From NCBI RefSeq assembly GCF_014489635.1, contig NZ_CP060828.1:6966001-7030000 (forward strand): a stretch of DNA of 64,000 nucleotides. The letters run 5' to 3'. Shown in pieces: positions 9,530-18,752 of this stretch. The DNA is from Streptomyces roseirectus (GTDB lineage: Bacteria > Actinomycetota > Actinomycetes > Streptomycetales > Streptomycetaceae). Within the stretch, counting starts at the first letter, position 1, and each line of letters opens with the position of its first letter. The position numbers and the translations under genes are program-made. Below the pieces are notes generated by a model. It was given only the letters and a program-made list of their open reading frames with translations. It ran no database searches and was not told where the DNA came from.

Positions 9530-10632
9530 CAGGCATCGACGATCTCCCCGTACGGGACGAACTGCGCGGCAAGTCCCCCTACGGAGCGCCCCAACTGGAC
9601 GTCCCCGTACGGCTGAACACGAACGAGAACCCCTACCCGCTCCCGGAAGAACTGGTCGAGCGGATCACCGAGCGCGTGCGCGAGGCCGCCCGCGACCTCA
9701 ACCGCTACCCCGACCGGGACGCCGTCGAGCTGCGCACCCAGCTCGCGAAGTACCTCACCGACACCACCGGCCACGAGGTCGCCCTCGCCAACGTGTGGGC
9801 CGCCAACGGCTCCAACGAGGTGATCCAGCAGCTCCTGCAGACCTTCGCCGGGCCCGGACGCAGCGCGATCGGCTTCGAGCCGTCCTACTCGATGCACGGC
9901 CTCATCGCGCGCGGGACGGGCACCGAGTGGATCTCGGGCCCCCGCGAGGACGACTTCACGATCGACGTCGACGCCGCCACGCGCGCGATCGCCGAGCACC
10001 GCCCGGACGTCGTCTTCGTGACCACCCCCAACAACCCCACCGGCAACGCCGTCCCGCGTGAGACCGTCCTCGCCCTGTACGAGGCCGCGCAGGCCGCGAA
10101 GCCGTCCATGGTCGTCGTCGACGAGGCGTACATCGAGTTCAGCCACGGCGACTCGCTGCTGCCCCTCCTGGCGGGCCGGCCGAACCTGGTGATCTCGCGG
10201 ACGATGTCCAAGGCGTTCGGCGCGGCCGGACTGCGCCTGGGCTACCTCGCCGCGCACCCGGCGGTCGTCGACGCCGTGCAGCTCGTCCGGCTGCCCTACC
10301 ACCTCTCGGCGGTCACCCAGGCGACCGCCCTGGCCGCCCTGGAGCACACCGGCACGCTCCTGAAGTACGTCGAACAGCTCAAGGCGGAGCGCGACCGGCT
10401 GGTCGCCGAGCTGCGGGCCATCGGCTACGAGGTGACCGAGTCCGACGCCAACTTCGTGCAGTTCGGCCGCTTCGGCGACCCGCACGCCGCGTGGCGATTC
10501 ATCCTCGACCGCGGGGTCCTCATCAGGGACAACGGGGTACCCGGCTTCCTGCGGGTGTCCGCCGGCACCCCCGAAGAGAACGACGCGTTCCTCGACGCGG
10601 TCCGTGAACTCAAGAAGGAGCAGCGCGTATGA
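9526..10632 (+). CDS. hisC: Histidinol-phosphate aminotransferase
   Basis: This 368-residue PLP-dependent class I/II aminotransferase converts imidazole acetol phosphate and glutamate to histidinol phosphate. Family blocks are [45 protein letters not shown] and [17 protein letters not shown], with the PLP lysine at residue 229. The GTG start overlaps the hisD stop (GTGA) and the stop overlaps the hisB start (ATGA), so translation is coupled on both sides. Length is normal. Confidence 0.97.
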   Translation: MTGIDDLPVRDELRGKSPYGAPQLDVPVRLNTNENPYPLPEELVERITERVREAARDLNRYPDRDAVELRTQLAKYLTDTTGHEVALANVWAANGSNEVIQQLLQTFAGPGRSAIGFEPSYSMHGLIARGTGTEWISGPREDDFTIDVDAATRAIAEHRPDVVFVTTPNNPTGNAVPRETVLALYEAAQAAKPSMVVVDEAYIEFSHGDSLLPLLAGRPNLVISRTMSKAFGAAGLRLGYLAAHPAVVDAVQLVRLPYHLSAVTQATALAALEHTGTLLKYVEQLKAERDRLVAELRAIGYEVTESDANFVQFGRFGDPHAAWRFILDRGVLIRDNGVPGFLRVSAGTPEENDAFLDAVRELKKEQRV

Positions 10633-11222
10633 ACCGCGTCGGCCGTACAGAACGCACCACCAAGGAGACCTCCGTCCTGGTCGAGATCGACCTCGACGGG
10701 ACGGGCAGAACCGAGATCTCCACGGGCGTCGGCTTCTACGACCACATGCTCGACCAGCTCGGCCGGCACGGTCTGTTCGACCTGACCGTCAAGACCGAGG
10801 GCGACCTGCACATCGACTCGCACCACACGATCGAGGACACCGCCCTCGCGCTCGGCGCCGCCTTCCGGCAGGCCCTCGGCGACAAGGTCGGCATCTACCG
10901 CTTCGGCAACTGCACGGTCCCCCTGGACGAGTCCCTGGCCCAGGTCACCGTCGACCTCTCCGGCCGCCCCTACCTCGTGCACACCGAGCCCGAGAAGATG
11001 GCGCCGATGATCGGCGAGTACGACACCACGATGACCCGGCACATCCTGGAGTCCTTCGTCGCCCAGGCCCAGATCGCGCTGCACGTGCACGTGCCCTACG
11101 GGCGCAACGCGCACCACATCGTCGAGTGCCAGTTCAAGGCCCTCGCGCGCGCACTGCGCTACGCCAGCGAGCGCGACCCGCGCGCGGCGGGCATCCTTCC
11201 CTCCACGAAGGGCGCGCTGTGA
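10629..11222 (+). CDS. hisB: Imidazoleglycerol-phosphate dehydratase
   Basis: This 197-residue, manganese-dependent, monofunctional dehydratase carries out the sixth step of histidine synthesis. The two metal-binding repeats are clear: [16 protein letters not shown] with [14 protein letters not shown], then ITRH-like MTRHILESF and [19 protein letters not shown]. There is no HAD phosphatase domain, as usual in Actinobacteria. The ATG overlaps the hisC stop and the stop overlaps the start of the small membrane-protein gene, both by 4 nt. Confidence 0.97.
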   Translation: MNRVGRTERTTKETSVLVEIDLDGTGRTEISTGVGFYDHMLDQLGRHGLFDLTVKTEGDLHIDSHHTIEDTALALGAAFRQALGDKVGIYRFGNCTVPLDESLAQVTVDLSGRPYLVHTEPEKMAPMIGEYDTTMTRHILESFVAQAQIALHVHVPYGRNAHHIVECQFKALARALRYASERDPRAAGILPSTKGAL

Positions 11223-11383
11223 ACGGGTTGTCGACGATCCTGATCGTCGTGGGTCTCTTCCTGCTCGGCGGTGTCTACTCCTTCGCCAAGCAGGACATGC
11301 CGAGGAGCCTGATCGTGCTCCTGTCGGTCGCCGCCGGGATGGCGCTCCTCGCGGGCGTCCTGAGGCTGGAGGTGTGGAATTGA
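11219..11383 (+). CDS. Small two-helix membrane protein in the his operon
   Basis: This 54-residue protein is essentially two transmembrane helices ([19 protein letters not shown] and [20 protein letters not shown]) joined by a charged loop (AKQDMP). The GTG overlaps the hisB stop by 4 nt, and the stop overlaps the likely TTG start of hisH by 4 nt, so it is embedded in the translational chain of the operon. The exact overlaps on both sides and good hydrophobic pattern argue that it is real. No function is known to me. Confidence 0.8.
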   Translation: MNGLSTILIVVGLFLLGGVYSFAKQDMPRSLIVLLSVAAGMALLAGVLRLEVWN

Positions 11384-12024
11384 GCGCTTCTGGGAAACGC
11401 GTCGTCGTCTTCGACTACGGCTTCGGCAACGTGCGCTCCGCCGAACGCGCCCTCGCGCGCGTGGGCGCCGACGTCGAGATAACGCGTGACTACGACAGGG
11501 CGATGAACGCCGACGGCCTCCTGGTGCCCGGCGTGGGCGCCTTCGCCGCCTGTATGCGGGGCCTGAAGGAGGCGCGCGGCGATTGGATCGTCGGCCGGCG
11601 CCTGTCCGGCGGGCGCCCGGTGATGGGCATCTGTGTCGGTATGCAGATCCTCTTCGCGCGCGGCATCGAGCACGGCGTCGAGACCGAGGGCCTGGACGAG
11701 TGGCCCGGCACGGTCGAACCCCTCAAGGCCGACATCGTCCCCCACATGGGCTGGAACACCGTCGACGCCCCCGAGGGCACCCAGCTCTTCGCCGGGGTCG
11801 AGCCGGACGCGCGCTTCTACTTCGTGCACTCCTACGGCGTCCAGGACTGGTCCCTGGAGGTCCACAACCAGGCCATCAGGGCCCCCAAGGTCGCCTGGAC
11901 GACCCACGGCACCCCGTTCGTCGCCGCCGTCGAGAACGGCGCCCTGTGGGCCACGCAGTTCCACCCCGAGAAGTCCGGCGACGCCGGAGCCCAGCTCCTC
12001 ACCAACTGGATCGGAACCCTGTGA
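11380..12024 (+). CDS. hisH: Imidazole glycerol phosphate synthase, glutamine amidotransferase subunit
   Basis: This 214-residue glutaminase subunit supplies ammonia to HisF. It has the class I amidotransferase nucleophile motif ([10 protein letters not shown], with the Cys in it), the GWN loop (PHMGWNTV) and the His/Glu pair in [13 protein letters not shown] at 11374 is also in frame, but the TTG at 11380 has GGAGG at 11368-11372 with a 7-nt spacer and forms a TTGA overlap with the preceding stop, so I prefer TTG. The stop overlaps the priA start (GTGA). Confidence 0.95.
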   Translation: MSASGKRVVVFDYGFGNVRSAERALARVGADVEITRDYDRAMNADGLLVPGVGAFAACMRGLKEARGDWIVGRRLSGGRPVMGICVGMQILFARGIEHGVETEGLDEWPGTVEPLKADIVPHMGWNTVDAPEGTQLFAGVEPDARFYFVHSYGVQDWSLEVHNQAIRAPKVAWTTHGTPFVAAVENGALWATQFHPEKSGDAGAQLLTNWIGTL

Positions 12025-12746
12025 GCAAGCTCGAACTCCTCCCGGCCGTCGACGTCCGCGACGGCCAGGCCGTCCGGCTCGTGCACGGCGAGTCCGGGAC
12101 CGAGACGTCCTACGGCTCCCCCCTGGAGGCCGCCCTCGCCTGGCAGCGGGCGGGCGCCGAGTGGCTGCACCTCGTCGACCTGGACGCCGCGTTCGGCACT
12201 GGCGACAACCGGAAGCTCATCGCCGAGGTCACCGGCGCGATGGACATCAAGGTCGAGCTGTCCGGCGGCATCCGCGACGACGACACGCTGGCCGCCGCCC
12301 TCGCGACCGGCTGCACGCGCGTGAACCTCGGCACGGCCGCCCTGGAGACCCCCGAGTGGGTCGCCAAGGTCATCGCCGAGCACGGCGACAAGATCGCCGT
12401 CGGCCTCGACGTCCGCGGCACCACCCTGCGCGGGCGCGGGTGGACGCGCGACGGGGGCGACCTGTACGAGACGCTGGAGCGGCTGAACGCCGAGGGCTGC
12501 GCGCGGTACGTCGTCACCGACATCGCCAAGGACGGCACCCTCCAGGGGCCCAACCTGGAACTGCTGCGGGGCGTCTGCGCCGCGACGGACCGGCCCGTCG
12601 TCGCCTCCGGCGGCGTGTCGTCCCTCGACGACCTGCGCGCCATCGCCGAACTCGTGCCCCTCGGCGTCGAGGGCTCCATCGTCGGCAAGGCGCTCTACGC
12701 GAAGGCGTTCACCCTCGAAGAGGCGCTGGCGGCGGTGTCGTCATGA
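12021..12746 (+). CDS. priA: Bifunctional phosphoribosyl isomerase A (HisA/TrpF activities)
   Basis: This 241-residue (beta/alpha)8 isomerase converts ProFAR to PRFAR in histidine synthesis and, in actinomycetes, also phosphoribosylanthranilate to CdRP in tryptophan synthesis. The catalytic aspartates are Asp11 ([10 protein letters not shown]) and Asp171 (DIAKDGT), and Trp141/Arg143 in RGWTRDGG fit the PriA loop. The window contains trpE, trpC, trpB and trpA but no trpF, which supports the dual role. It overlaps hisH and ridA by 4 nt each. Confidence 0.95.
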   Translation: MSKLELLPAVDVRDGQAVRLVHGESGTETSYGSPLEAALAWQRAGAEWLHLVDLDAAFGTGDNRKLIAEVTGAMDIKVELSGGIRDDDTLAAALATGCTRVNLGTAALETPEWVAKVIAEHGDKIAVGLDVRGTTLRGRGWTRDGGDLYETLERLNAEGCARYVVTDIAKDGTLQGPNLELLRGVCAATDRPVVASGGVSSLDDLRAIAELVPLGVEGSIVGKALYAKAFTLEEALAAVSS

Positions 12747-13141
12747 CGTCCGGCGTACGGCGCGTGGCGAGCGGGTCGCCCTGGGAGGAGCCCTTCGGGT
12801 TCTCCCGTGCCGTCGCGGCGGGCGACCGGATCCTGGTGGGCGGCACGACGTCCTTCAAGGACGGCGTCCTGCACGGCGAGGGCGACCCCTACGAGCAGGC
12901 CAGGACGGCGTTCGGGACCGCCCTGGAGGCCATCGCCGAACTGGGCGCGGGACCTGAGGACGTCATCCGTACGCGCGTACTGCTCATCCACGCGCGGGAC
13001 GTCGACGAGGCCGGGCGCGCGCACAAGGAACTCTTCGACGCGGTGCGCCCGGTGACCACGTTCGCCGTCGTGACCGGGTTCGTCGACCCGCGCATCCTCG
13101 TCGAGGTCGAGCTGGAAGCATTCAGAGGAGCCGACTCATGA
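12743..13141 (+). CDS. RidA/YjgF-family protein within the his operon
   Basis: This 132-residue protein of the RidA superfamily resembles enzymes that hydrolyse reactive enamines/imines released by PLP enzymes. Visible features are the core strand [30 protein letters not shown], the conserved arginine in DVIRTRVLL and the C-terminal [14 protein letters not shown]. It starts with an ATG overlapping the priA stop and ends overlapping the hisF start. A role in protecting the pathway or its PLP enzymes is an inference from context. Confidence 0.88.
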   Translation: MTSGVRRVASGSPWEEPFGFSRAVAAGDRILVGGTTSFKDGVLHGEGDPYEQARTAFGTALEAIAELGAGPEDVIRTRVLLIHARDVDEAGRAHKELFDAVRPVTTFAVVTGFVDPRILVEVELEAFRGADS

Positions 13142-13893
13142 CCCTGGCCGTCCGCGTCATCCCCTGCCTGGACGTCGACAACGGACGGGTCGTCAAGGGC
13201 GTCAACTTCCAGAACCTGCGCGACGCGGGCGACCCCGTCGAGATGGCCAAGGTGTACGACGCCGAGGGCGCCGACGAGCTGACGTTCCTCGACATCACCG
13301 CGTCCTCCGGGAACCGCGAGACCACCTACGACGTGGTGCGCCGCACCGCCGAGCAGGTCTTCATCCCGCTCACCGTCGGCGGGGGCGTGCGCGCGCCCGA
13401 GGACGTCGACAAGCTCCTGCGCGCGGGCGCCGACAAGGTGGGCGTCAACACCGCCGCCATCGCCCGGCCCGAGCTGATCAAGGAGATCGCCGAGCGGTTC
13501 GGGAGCCAGGTGCTCGTGCTGTCCGTGGACGCGCGGCGCACCGAGTCCGGGTCGTTCGAGGTGACCACGCACGGCGGGCGCCGGGGGACCGGCATCGACG
13601 CCGTCGAGTGGGCTCACCAGGCCGCCGAACTGGGGGCGGGAGAGATCCTGCTCAACTCGATGGACGCGGACGGGACGAAGGACGGCTACGACATCGAGAT
13701 GATCGAGGCCGTCCGCAAGCACGTCTCCGTGCCGCTGATCGCGTCCGGGGGCGCCGGGAAGCTGTCCGACTTCGCGCCGGCCGTCGGGGCGGGCGCGGAC
13801 GCCGTGCTGGCCGCGTCGGTGTTCCACTTCGGGGATCTGCGGATCGGCGACGTGAAGCAGGCGCTGAGGGAGGCCGGGCACCCGGTTCGGTGA
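13138..13893 (+). CDS. hisF: Imidazole glycerol phosphate synthase, cyclase subunit
   Basis: This 251-residue (beta/alpha)8 cyclase uses HisH-derived ammonia to turn PRFAR into imidazole glycerol phosphate and AICAR. The catalytic Asp11 is in [16 protein letters not shown] and the second in [13 protein letters not shown]; phosphate-binding GGGVRAPED and [11 protein letters not shown] are present. It is the last gene of the operon, begins in an ATGA overlap with ridA, and is followed 17 bp later by a strong hairpin. Confidence 0.97.
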   Translation: MTLAVRVIPCLDVDNGRVVKGVNFQNLRDAGDPVEMAKVYDAEGADELTFLDITASSGNRETTYDVVRRTAEQVFIPLTVGGGVRAPEDVDKLLRAGADKVGVNTAAIARPELIKEIAERFGSQVLVLSVDARRTESGSFEVTTHGGRRGTGIDAVEWAHQAAELGAGEILLNSMDADGTKDGYDIEMIEAVRKHVSVPLIASGGAGKLSDFAPAVGAGADAVLAASVFHFGDLRIGDVKQALREAGHPVR

Positions 13894-13910
13894 GGCTGTA
13901 GCGCGTTGGT

Positions 13911-13943
13911 GTAAGCCCCGTTCGCCTGGCGAACGGGGCTTAC
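13911..13943 (+). terminator. Terminator of the his operon
   Basis: A perfect 15-bp stem (13911-13925 with 13929-13943) and a CTG loop lie directly after hisF. There is no strong T tract, as is common for streptomycete hairpin terminators. Confidence 0.85.
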
Positions 13944-13953
13944 TTGTGGGGTG

Positions 13954-14003
13954 ATACGAAAGGGAAGTTGCGCAAAATGTGTTGCGCAACTTTCCTTTCG
14001 TAT
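13954..14003. promoter_or_regulatory. Large palindrome, likely operator of the HTH regulator/MFS pair
   Basis: The 22-bp arms at 13954-13975 and 13982-14003 match at all but one position around a 6-bp centre. Each arm contains TTGCGCAA, itself a palindrome. The palindrome ends 1 bp before TAGCGT (14005-14010), a -10-like hexamer 7 nt from the regulator start, so a bound repressor would cover the promoter. Autoregulation is inferred. Confidence 0.7.
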
Positions 14004-14017
14004 CTAGCGTGGAGGGC

Positions 14018-14608
14018 ATGACAGAGCAGGAGAGGGACCGGCGGATCACCGACGTGGGCACGCTCAAGGCGCTCGCCCACCCCCTGCGGTCCCAGCTGTA
14101 CCGGGGGCTCACCGTCGCGCGCGTGGCGACCGCCTCGCAGCTCGCCGCACAGGTCGGCGAGGCCGTCTCCCTCGTCAGCTACCACCTGCGCAAACTCGCC
14201 GAGCACGGGCTCATCGAGGAGGCCGGGGCGCAGAGCGCGGACGGGCGTGAGCGGTGGTGGCGGCGGACCTCCGACGGGCTGCGCATCCAGGACGCCGACT
14301 TCCGCGACGCGCCCGAGCGGGCCGCCGCGCACACCGCCGCCAGCCGGCTGTTCTTCGAGCAGCGCGCGGACATGTACCGGCACTTCCTCGACGAACGCGC
14401 GCGTTGGGGCGCCGAGTGGAACGCCGCCGCCGAGTCCTCCGAGACCAACCTCCGGCTCACCGCCGGGGAACTGGCCGAGCTGAACCAGGAGCTGCTGGCC
14501 CTGCTGCGGCGGTACGACGAACGCGGGCGGGCGGCCGAGGCCGCCGGGGACACCGAGGGGCGGGAGAACGTCCAGGTGCATACCTACGCGTTCCCGTTCC
14601 GGTTCTGA
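14018..14608 (+). CDS. Winged-helix (ArsR-like) transcriptional regulator
   Basis: This 196-residue protein has an N-terminal winged helix (LKALAHPLRSQLYRGL, ATASQLAAQVGEAVSLVSYH with HLRKLAEHGLIEEA) and a C-terminal helical region that may sense a ligand or dimerise. The ATG at 14018 lies 7 nt after a -10-like TAGCGT; an upstream in-frame ATG at 13979 lies inside the palindrome and is unlikely. The MFS gene starts 9 bp after its stop, so the pair is probably one transcript under self-control through the palindrome upstream. Confidence 0.88.
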   Translation: MTEQERDRRITDVGTLKALAHPLRSQLYRGLTVARVATASQLAAQVGEAVSLVSYHLRKLAEHGLIEEAGAQSADGRERWWRRTSDGLRIQDADFRDAPERAAAHTAASRLFFEQRADMYRHFLDERARWGAEWNAAAESSETNLRLTAGELAELNQELLALLRRYDERGRAAEAAGDTEGRENVQVHTYAFPFRF

Positions 14609-14617
14609 GGGGGCTCC

Positions 14618-16084
14618 GTGGACGGCGTGGGCGCGCGTGGCGCGCATCGGGATCCGAACGTGCTCCGCTGGCTCGCCGGGTTCACCGCCTCCGGGGTCGG
14701 TGACAACGTGTACTACGTCGCCCTGTCCTGGGCCGCCGTGCAGGCCGGGACGCCCTTCCAGGCCGGGCTGGTGACCGTCGCGGGGGCGCTGCCCCGGGCC
14801 GTGCTCATGCTGGGCGGGGGCGTGCTGGCCGACCGGTACGGGGCCCGGCGTGTCGTACTGGCCGGCACGGGGGTGCGGTGCGGGCTCGTCCTGCTGGCCG
14901 CGCTGCTGCTGGTCGCCACCACCCCCGGGCTCGTGGTCCTCGCCGCCGTCGCGGTGCTGTTCGGGATCGTCGACGCCGCCTTCCTGCCGGCCGCGGGGGC
15001 CCTGCCGGCCCTCATAGCGCCGCCCGGCCAGTTCGGGCGTGTGCAGGGGCTCCGGGGGCTGTCCGTGCGGCTGGCGAACGTGCTGGGCGGGCCGTTGGGC
15101 GGGGTGGGGGTGGCGGTCGGGGGGACCGCGGGGGCGTTCGGGGTGGCGGCGTTGCTGATCGGGGTGTCGTGGCCGGTGCTGGGGGCGGTTCGGGTGCGGG
15201 GTGTCGAGGCAGGGGCGGGCGAGCGGGAAGGGTCTGGGCGGCGGGGGTGCCTTCCGCGCGGGACAGCCGCACGCGCGCGTGCGGGGGAGGGGCTGGAAGT
15301 GGTGGGGGTGGCTTCGGGGGACGTCGGGTTCGCGCGCGGGGGCGAGAGGGCCGCAGGGGCGGGGGCTTCGGCGGCTGTGGTGGCGGGGCGTGACGCTGTC
15401 GCGCGGGACGCGCGCGTGGGTGGGAAGGGCCGGGGGCGCTGGGAAGGCCCGGGTGAGCCGGGGGCCTGGTGGCGTGGGGTTGCGGGGGAGTTGGTGGACG
15501 GCGTGCGGTACGTGCGGCGGGACCGGGTGCTGACAGCGCTGGTGGTGTCCATCACGCTCAGCGATCTCGGGTTCGTGGGGCCGATGAACCTGGGGCTGAC
15601 GCTGCTCGCCGGGGAGCGCGGGTGGGGGGCCTCCGGGCTCGGGCTCGTCCTGGCCGGGTTCGGAGTGGGGGCCGGTGCCGCGTCGCTCCTCCTCGCCTGG
15701 CGGGGGCGGGTCCCGCGCGCGGGGTGGGTGCTGGCGCTCGCCACCGTCGGCGGCGCCCTCGCCATCGCCGCCCTCGCGCGCGTGCCGTCCGTCGCCGGTG
15801 CCGTGTCCGTCGCCCTGTGCGTCGGCCTTCTCGCCGGGCTCGGCGGGGCGCTCGCGGGGACCCTCGTCCAGGCCCGCGCGGGCGCCGCGTACATCGGCCG
15901 CGTCACCGCCGTCTCCACGCTCATCGGCTACGGCGTCGCACCGCTCACGTTTCCCCTCGTGGGCTGGGCGGTCTCCCTCTGGGGCACCGGCCCGGTCTTC
16001 GCGGCCTGCGCGATGCTCAACGGGGGCAGCGCGGTTGTCGTGCTGGGGGTGCGGGGGTTGCGGCGGGCGGAGTTGCCGGGGTGA
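14618..16084 (+). CDS. MFS transporter with an expanded central loop
   Basis: This 488-residue major facilitator superfamily protein is probably a 12-helix efflux permease. Motif A-like LADRYGARR is in the first cytoplasmic loop. Helices 1-6 and 7-12 are separated by an unusually long loop, coded by about 15200-15480, rich in Gly/Ala/Arg (RARAGEGLEVVGVASGD) and low in complexity. The GTG start is 9 bp after the regulator gene, implying co-transcription and control through the palindrome. Substrate unknown. Confidence 0.85.
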   Translation: MDGVGARGAHRDPNVLRWLAGFTASGVGDNVYYVALSWAAVQAGTPFQAGLVTVAGALPRAVLMLGGGVLADRYGARRVVLAGTGVRCGLVLLAALLLVATTPGLVVLAAVAVLFGIVDAAFLPAAGALPALIAPPGQFGRVQGLRGLSVRLANVLGGPLGGVGVAVGGTAGAFGVAALLIGVSWPVLGAVRVRGVEAGAGEREGSGRRGCLPRGTAARARAGEGLEVVGVASGDVGFARGGERAAGAGASAAVVAGRDAVARDARVGGKGRGRWEGPGEPGAWWRGVAGELVDGVRYVRRDRVLTALVVSITLSDLGFVGPMNLGLTLLAGERGWGASGLGLVLAGFGVGAGAASLLLAWRGRVPRAGWVLALATVGGALAIAALARVPSVAGAVSVALCVGLLAGLGGALAGTLVQARAGAAYIGRVTAVSTLIGYGVAPLTFPLVGWAVSLWGTGPVFAACAMLNGGSAVVVLGVRGLRRAELPG

Positions 16085-16156
16085 GGGGGCGGGGACGGGA
16101 GTTGACGCGGGCCAACTGGAGCGAGGCTCCTCCCCGTCAGCCCCGGGCCACGGTGC

Positions 16157-16792
16157 TCACATGCCCAACTGCTTGCCCGCGCGCAGTTGTTCGATCGCCT
16201 CCTTGTCGCCCTCCAGGTCGACCTGGGCTGTGGACTGGCGGCCGAAGACGAGCATGAGGAGTTCGGAGGGCTCGCCGGTGGCGGTGACGACGGGGGTGCC
16301 TTTGTGGGCCACGGCGGTGCGGCCGTCGGGGCGGCGCAGGACGAGGCCGGTGGGGGAGGAGCGGGCGACCAGGCGGGCGGTGCGTTCGAGGCGGGACCAG
16401 AGGGCGTCCTGGAAGACGGGGTCGAGGGGACGCGGCGTCCAGTCGGGCTGGGCGCGGCGGACGTCCTCGGTGTGGATGTAGAACTCGACCGTGTTGGCGG
16501 CCTCGTCGAGCTGCTTGAGGGCGAACGGGGAGAAGCGCGGCGGGCCCGTGCGGATGAGGTGGATCAGGTCCTCGTACGGCTTGGCCGTGTACTCGGCCAT
16601 CGTCTTGTCCAGACGGGACGCCAGTTGCTTGATCAGCGTGCCGCCCGCGGCGTCGGGGCGGCGTTCGCGCACCACCACGTGCGCGGCGAGATCCCGGGTC
16701 AGCCAGCCCTCGCAGAGCGTCGGGGCGTCCGGACCGCAGGTCTCCAAGAGGTCGGCGAGAAGCAGCCGTTCACGCTTGGCGAAGGTCGACAT
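16157..16792 (-). CDS. TIGR03085-type metal-binding protein (DinB/MDMPI superfamily)
   Basis: This 211-residue protein fits the actinobacterial maleylpyruvate isomerase-like, mycothiol-dependent superfamily. The family opening [17 protein letters not shown], the [21 protein letters not shown] helix with the metal-ligand histidine, and [16 protein letters not shown] are present. Such enzymes use a metal centre formed by three histidines and often mycothiol; the specific substrate is unknown. It is transcribed away from hisI, with 83 bp between the divergent starts. Confidence 0.82.
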   Translation of the reverse strand: MSTFAKRERLLLADLLETCGPDAPTLCEGWLTRDLAAHVVVRERRPDAAGGTLIKQLASRLDKTMAEYTAKPYEDLIHLIRTGPPRFSPFALKQLDEAANTVEFYIHTEDVRRAQPDWTPRPLDPVFQDALWSRLERTARLVARSSPTGLVLRRPDGRTAVAHKGTPVVTATGEPSELLMLVFGRQSTAQVDLEGDKEAIEQLRAGKQLGM

Positions 16793-16862
16793 GCCGCCAG
16801 CCTACGACCGCCGCGCACGTCCGCACAGTGGACACCGGACCGTCACTGTCAGTGGCAGGCGG

Positions 16863-16868
16863 CACAAT
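16863..16868 (+). promoter_or_regulatory. Candidate -10 element of hisI (leaderless spacing)
   Basis: CACAAT ends 7 nt before the preferred hisI ATG. Its last bases would form the alternative ATG at 16867. Confidence 0.45.
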
Positions 16869-16875
16869 GGCAGGC

Positions 16876-17256
16876 ATGACCAGCACGACCGGTGACCCCC
16901 GGCCCAGCAGCCTCGATCCCGAGATCGCGGCGCGCCTGAAGCGCAGCCCCGACGGCCTCGTACCCGCGATCGCCCAGCAGTACGACACGGGGGAGGTGCT
17001 GATGCTGGGCTGGATGGACGACGAGGCGCTGCACCGGACGCTGACGACCGGCAGGTGCACGTACTGGTCGCGCAGCCGCCGCGAGTACTGGGTCAAGGGC
17101 GACACCTCGGGGCACGTCCAGTGGGTGAAGTCGGTCGCGCTGGACTGCGACGCCGACACGGTCCTCGTCCAGGTCGACCAGGTCGGCGCCGCCTGTCACA
17201 CGGGCGCGCGGACCTGCTTCGACGAGGATGTGCTCTCTCTCACCTCGGGTCAGTAG
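16876..17256 (+). CDS. hisI: Phosphoribosyl-AMP cyclohydrolase
   Basis: This 126-residue zinc enzyme opens the purine ring of PR-AMP, the third step of histidine synthesis. Conserved blocks are [30 protein letters not shown], the Asp-rich metal site [11 protein letters not shown] and the zinc cysteines in [12 protein letters not shown]. ATGs at 16828 and 16867 are also in frame; 16876 is chosen because of the 7-nt spacing from CACAAT and family length. It is separate from the main his operon and lies 11 bp before trpE. Confidence 0.95.
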   Translation: MTSTTGDPRPSSLDPEIAARLKRSPDGLVPAIAQQYDTGEVLMLGWMDDEALHRTLTTGRCTYWSRSRREYWVKGDTSGHVQWVKSVALDCDADTVLVQVDQVGAACHTGARTCFDEDVLSLTSGQ

Positions 17257-17259
17257 GGT
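17254..17259 (+). promoter_or_regulatory. Candidate -10 element of trpE, overlapping the hisI stop codon
   Basis: TAGGGT begins with the TAG stop of hisI and ends 8 nt before the trpE ATG, which lacks a Shine-Dalgarno. trpE may therefore have its own leaderless transcript in addition to read-through from hisI. Confidence 0.45.
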
Positions 17260-17267
17260 CGGCCGCC

Positions 17268-18752
17268 ATGGACCTCGACACGTTCCGCAAGCTGGCCGTC
17301 GACCGGCGGGTCATCCCGGTCACCCGCAAGCTCCTCGCCGACGGCGACACCCCGGTCGCGCTGTACCGCAAGCTCGCCGCCGAGCGCCCCGGCACGTTCC
17401 TGCTGGAGTCCGCGGAGAACGGCCGTTCCTGGTCTCGCTACTCCTTCGTGGGCGTGCGCAGCGCCGCGACGCTCACCGCGCGCGACGGCCAGGCGCACTG
17501 GCTCGGCACACCCCCGGTCGGCGTCCCCGTGGACGGCGACCCGCTCGCCGCGCTGCGGGCGACGATCGAGACGCTGCACACGCCCCACGCGCAGGACCTC
17601 CCGCCCTTCACCGGCGGCATGGTCGGCTACCTCGGCTACGACATCGTCCGCCGCCTGGAGAAGATCGGCCCCGGCGAACGCGACGACCTGAAGCTGCCCG
17701 AGCTGACGATGCTCCTCACCAGCGACCTCGCCGTCATGGACCACTGGGAGGGCTCCGTCCTGCTGATCGCCAACGCGATCAACCACAACGACCTCGACAC
17801 GGGCGTCGACGAGGCGTACGCGGACGCGATCGCGCGCCTGGACGCGATGGAGGCGGACCTCTCGCGCGCGGTCGCGCAGCCGCCGGCCGTCCTGCCGCCG
17901 TCCGAACTGCCCGAGTACACCGCCCTGTGGGGCGGGCCCGACTTCATGGCGGCCGTCGAGGACATCAAGGAGCGCATCCGCGCGGGCGAGGCGTTCCAGG
18001 TCGTGCCCTCCCAGCGGTTCGAGACGCCGTGCACGGCGAGCGCGCTGGACGTCTACCGGGTGCTGCGGGCGACCAACCCGTCGCCGTACATGTACCTGTT
18101 CCGGTTCGACGGGTTCGACGTCGTCGGATCGTCCCCGGAGGCCCTGGTCAAGGTCGAGGACGGGCACGCGATGGTCCACCCCATCGCCGGGACCCGGCAC
18201 CGGGGGGCCACGCCGCAGGAGGACCAGGCCCTCGCGGACGAACTCCTCGCCGACCCCAAGGAACGCGCCGAGCACCTGATGCTGGTCGACCTCGGGCGCA
18301 ACGACCTGGGGCGCGTGTGCGAGCCGGGGTCGGTGGAGGTCGTCGACTTCATGTCCGTCGAGCGGTACTCGCACGTGATGCACATCGTGTCGACCGTCAC
18401 CGGCCGCGTCGCGCCCGGCCGCACCGCGTTCGACGTCCTCACGGCGTGCTTCCCCGCCGGCACGCTGTCGGGCGCGCCGAAGCCCCGCGCGATGCAGGTC
18501 ATCGACGAACTGGAGCCGTCCCGGCGCGGGCTGTACGGCGGCTGCGTCGGCTACCTCGACTTCGCGGGCGACTCCGACACGGCCATCGCGATCCGCACGG
18601 CCCTGCTGCGCGACGGCACCGCCTACGTCCAGGCGGGCGCCGGCATCGTCGCCGACTCCGACCCCGTCGCCGAGGACCAGGAGTGCCGCAACAAGGCTGC
18701 GGCGGTCCTGCGAGCGGTCCACACGGCGAACCGCCTCGGCGGGACGAGCTGA
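17268..18752 (+). CDS. trpE: Anthranilate synthase component I
   Basis: This 494-residue chorismate-utilising enzyme makes anthranilate with the glutaminase subunit TrpG, which is not in this window. Hallmarks are the N-terminal feedback-site region ([16 protein letters not shown]), [44 protein letters not shown] and GTLSGAPK. The ATG at 17268 is 11 bp after the hisI stop. Linking hisI and trpE suits a shared control of PRPP-consuming pathways, but that is inference. Confidence 0.96.
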   Translation: MDLDTFRKLAVDRRVIPVTRKLLADGDTPVALYRKLAAERPGTFLLESAENGRSWSRYSFVGVRSAATLTARDGQAHWLGTPPVGVPVDGDPLAALRATIETLHTPHAQDLPPFTGGMVGYLGYDIVRRLEKIGPGERDDLKLPELTMLLTSDLAVMDHWEGSVLLIANAINHNDLDTGVDEAYADAIARLDAMEADLSRAVAQPPAVLPPSELPEYTALWGGPDFMAAVEDIKERIRAGEAFQVVPSQRFETPCTASALDVYRVLRATNPSPYMYLFRFDGFDVVGSSPEALVKVEDGHAMVHPIAGTRHRGATPQEDQALADELLADPKERAEHLMLVDLGRNDLGRVCEPGSVEVVDFMSVERYSHVMHIVSTVTGRVAPGRTAFDVLTACFPAGTLSGAPKPRAMQVIDELEPSRRGLYGGCVGYLDFAGDSDTAIAIRTALLRDGTAYVQAGAGIVADSDPVAEDQECRNKAAAVLRAVHTANRLGGTS

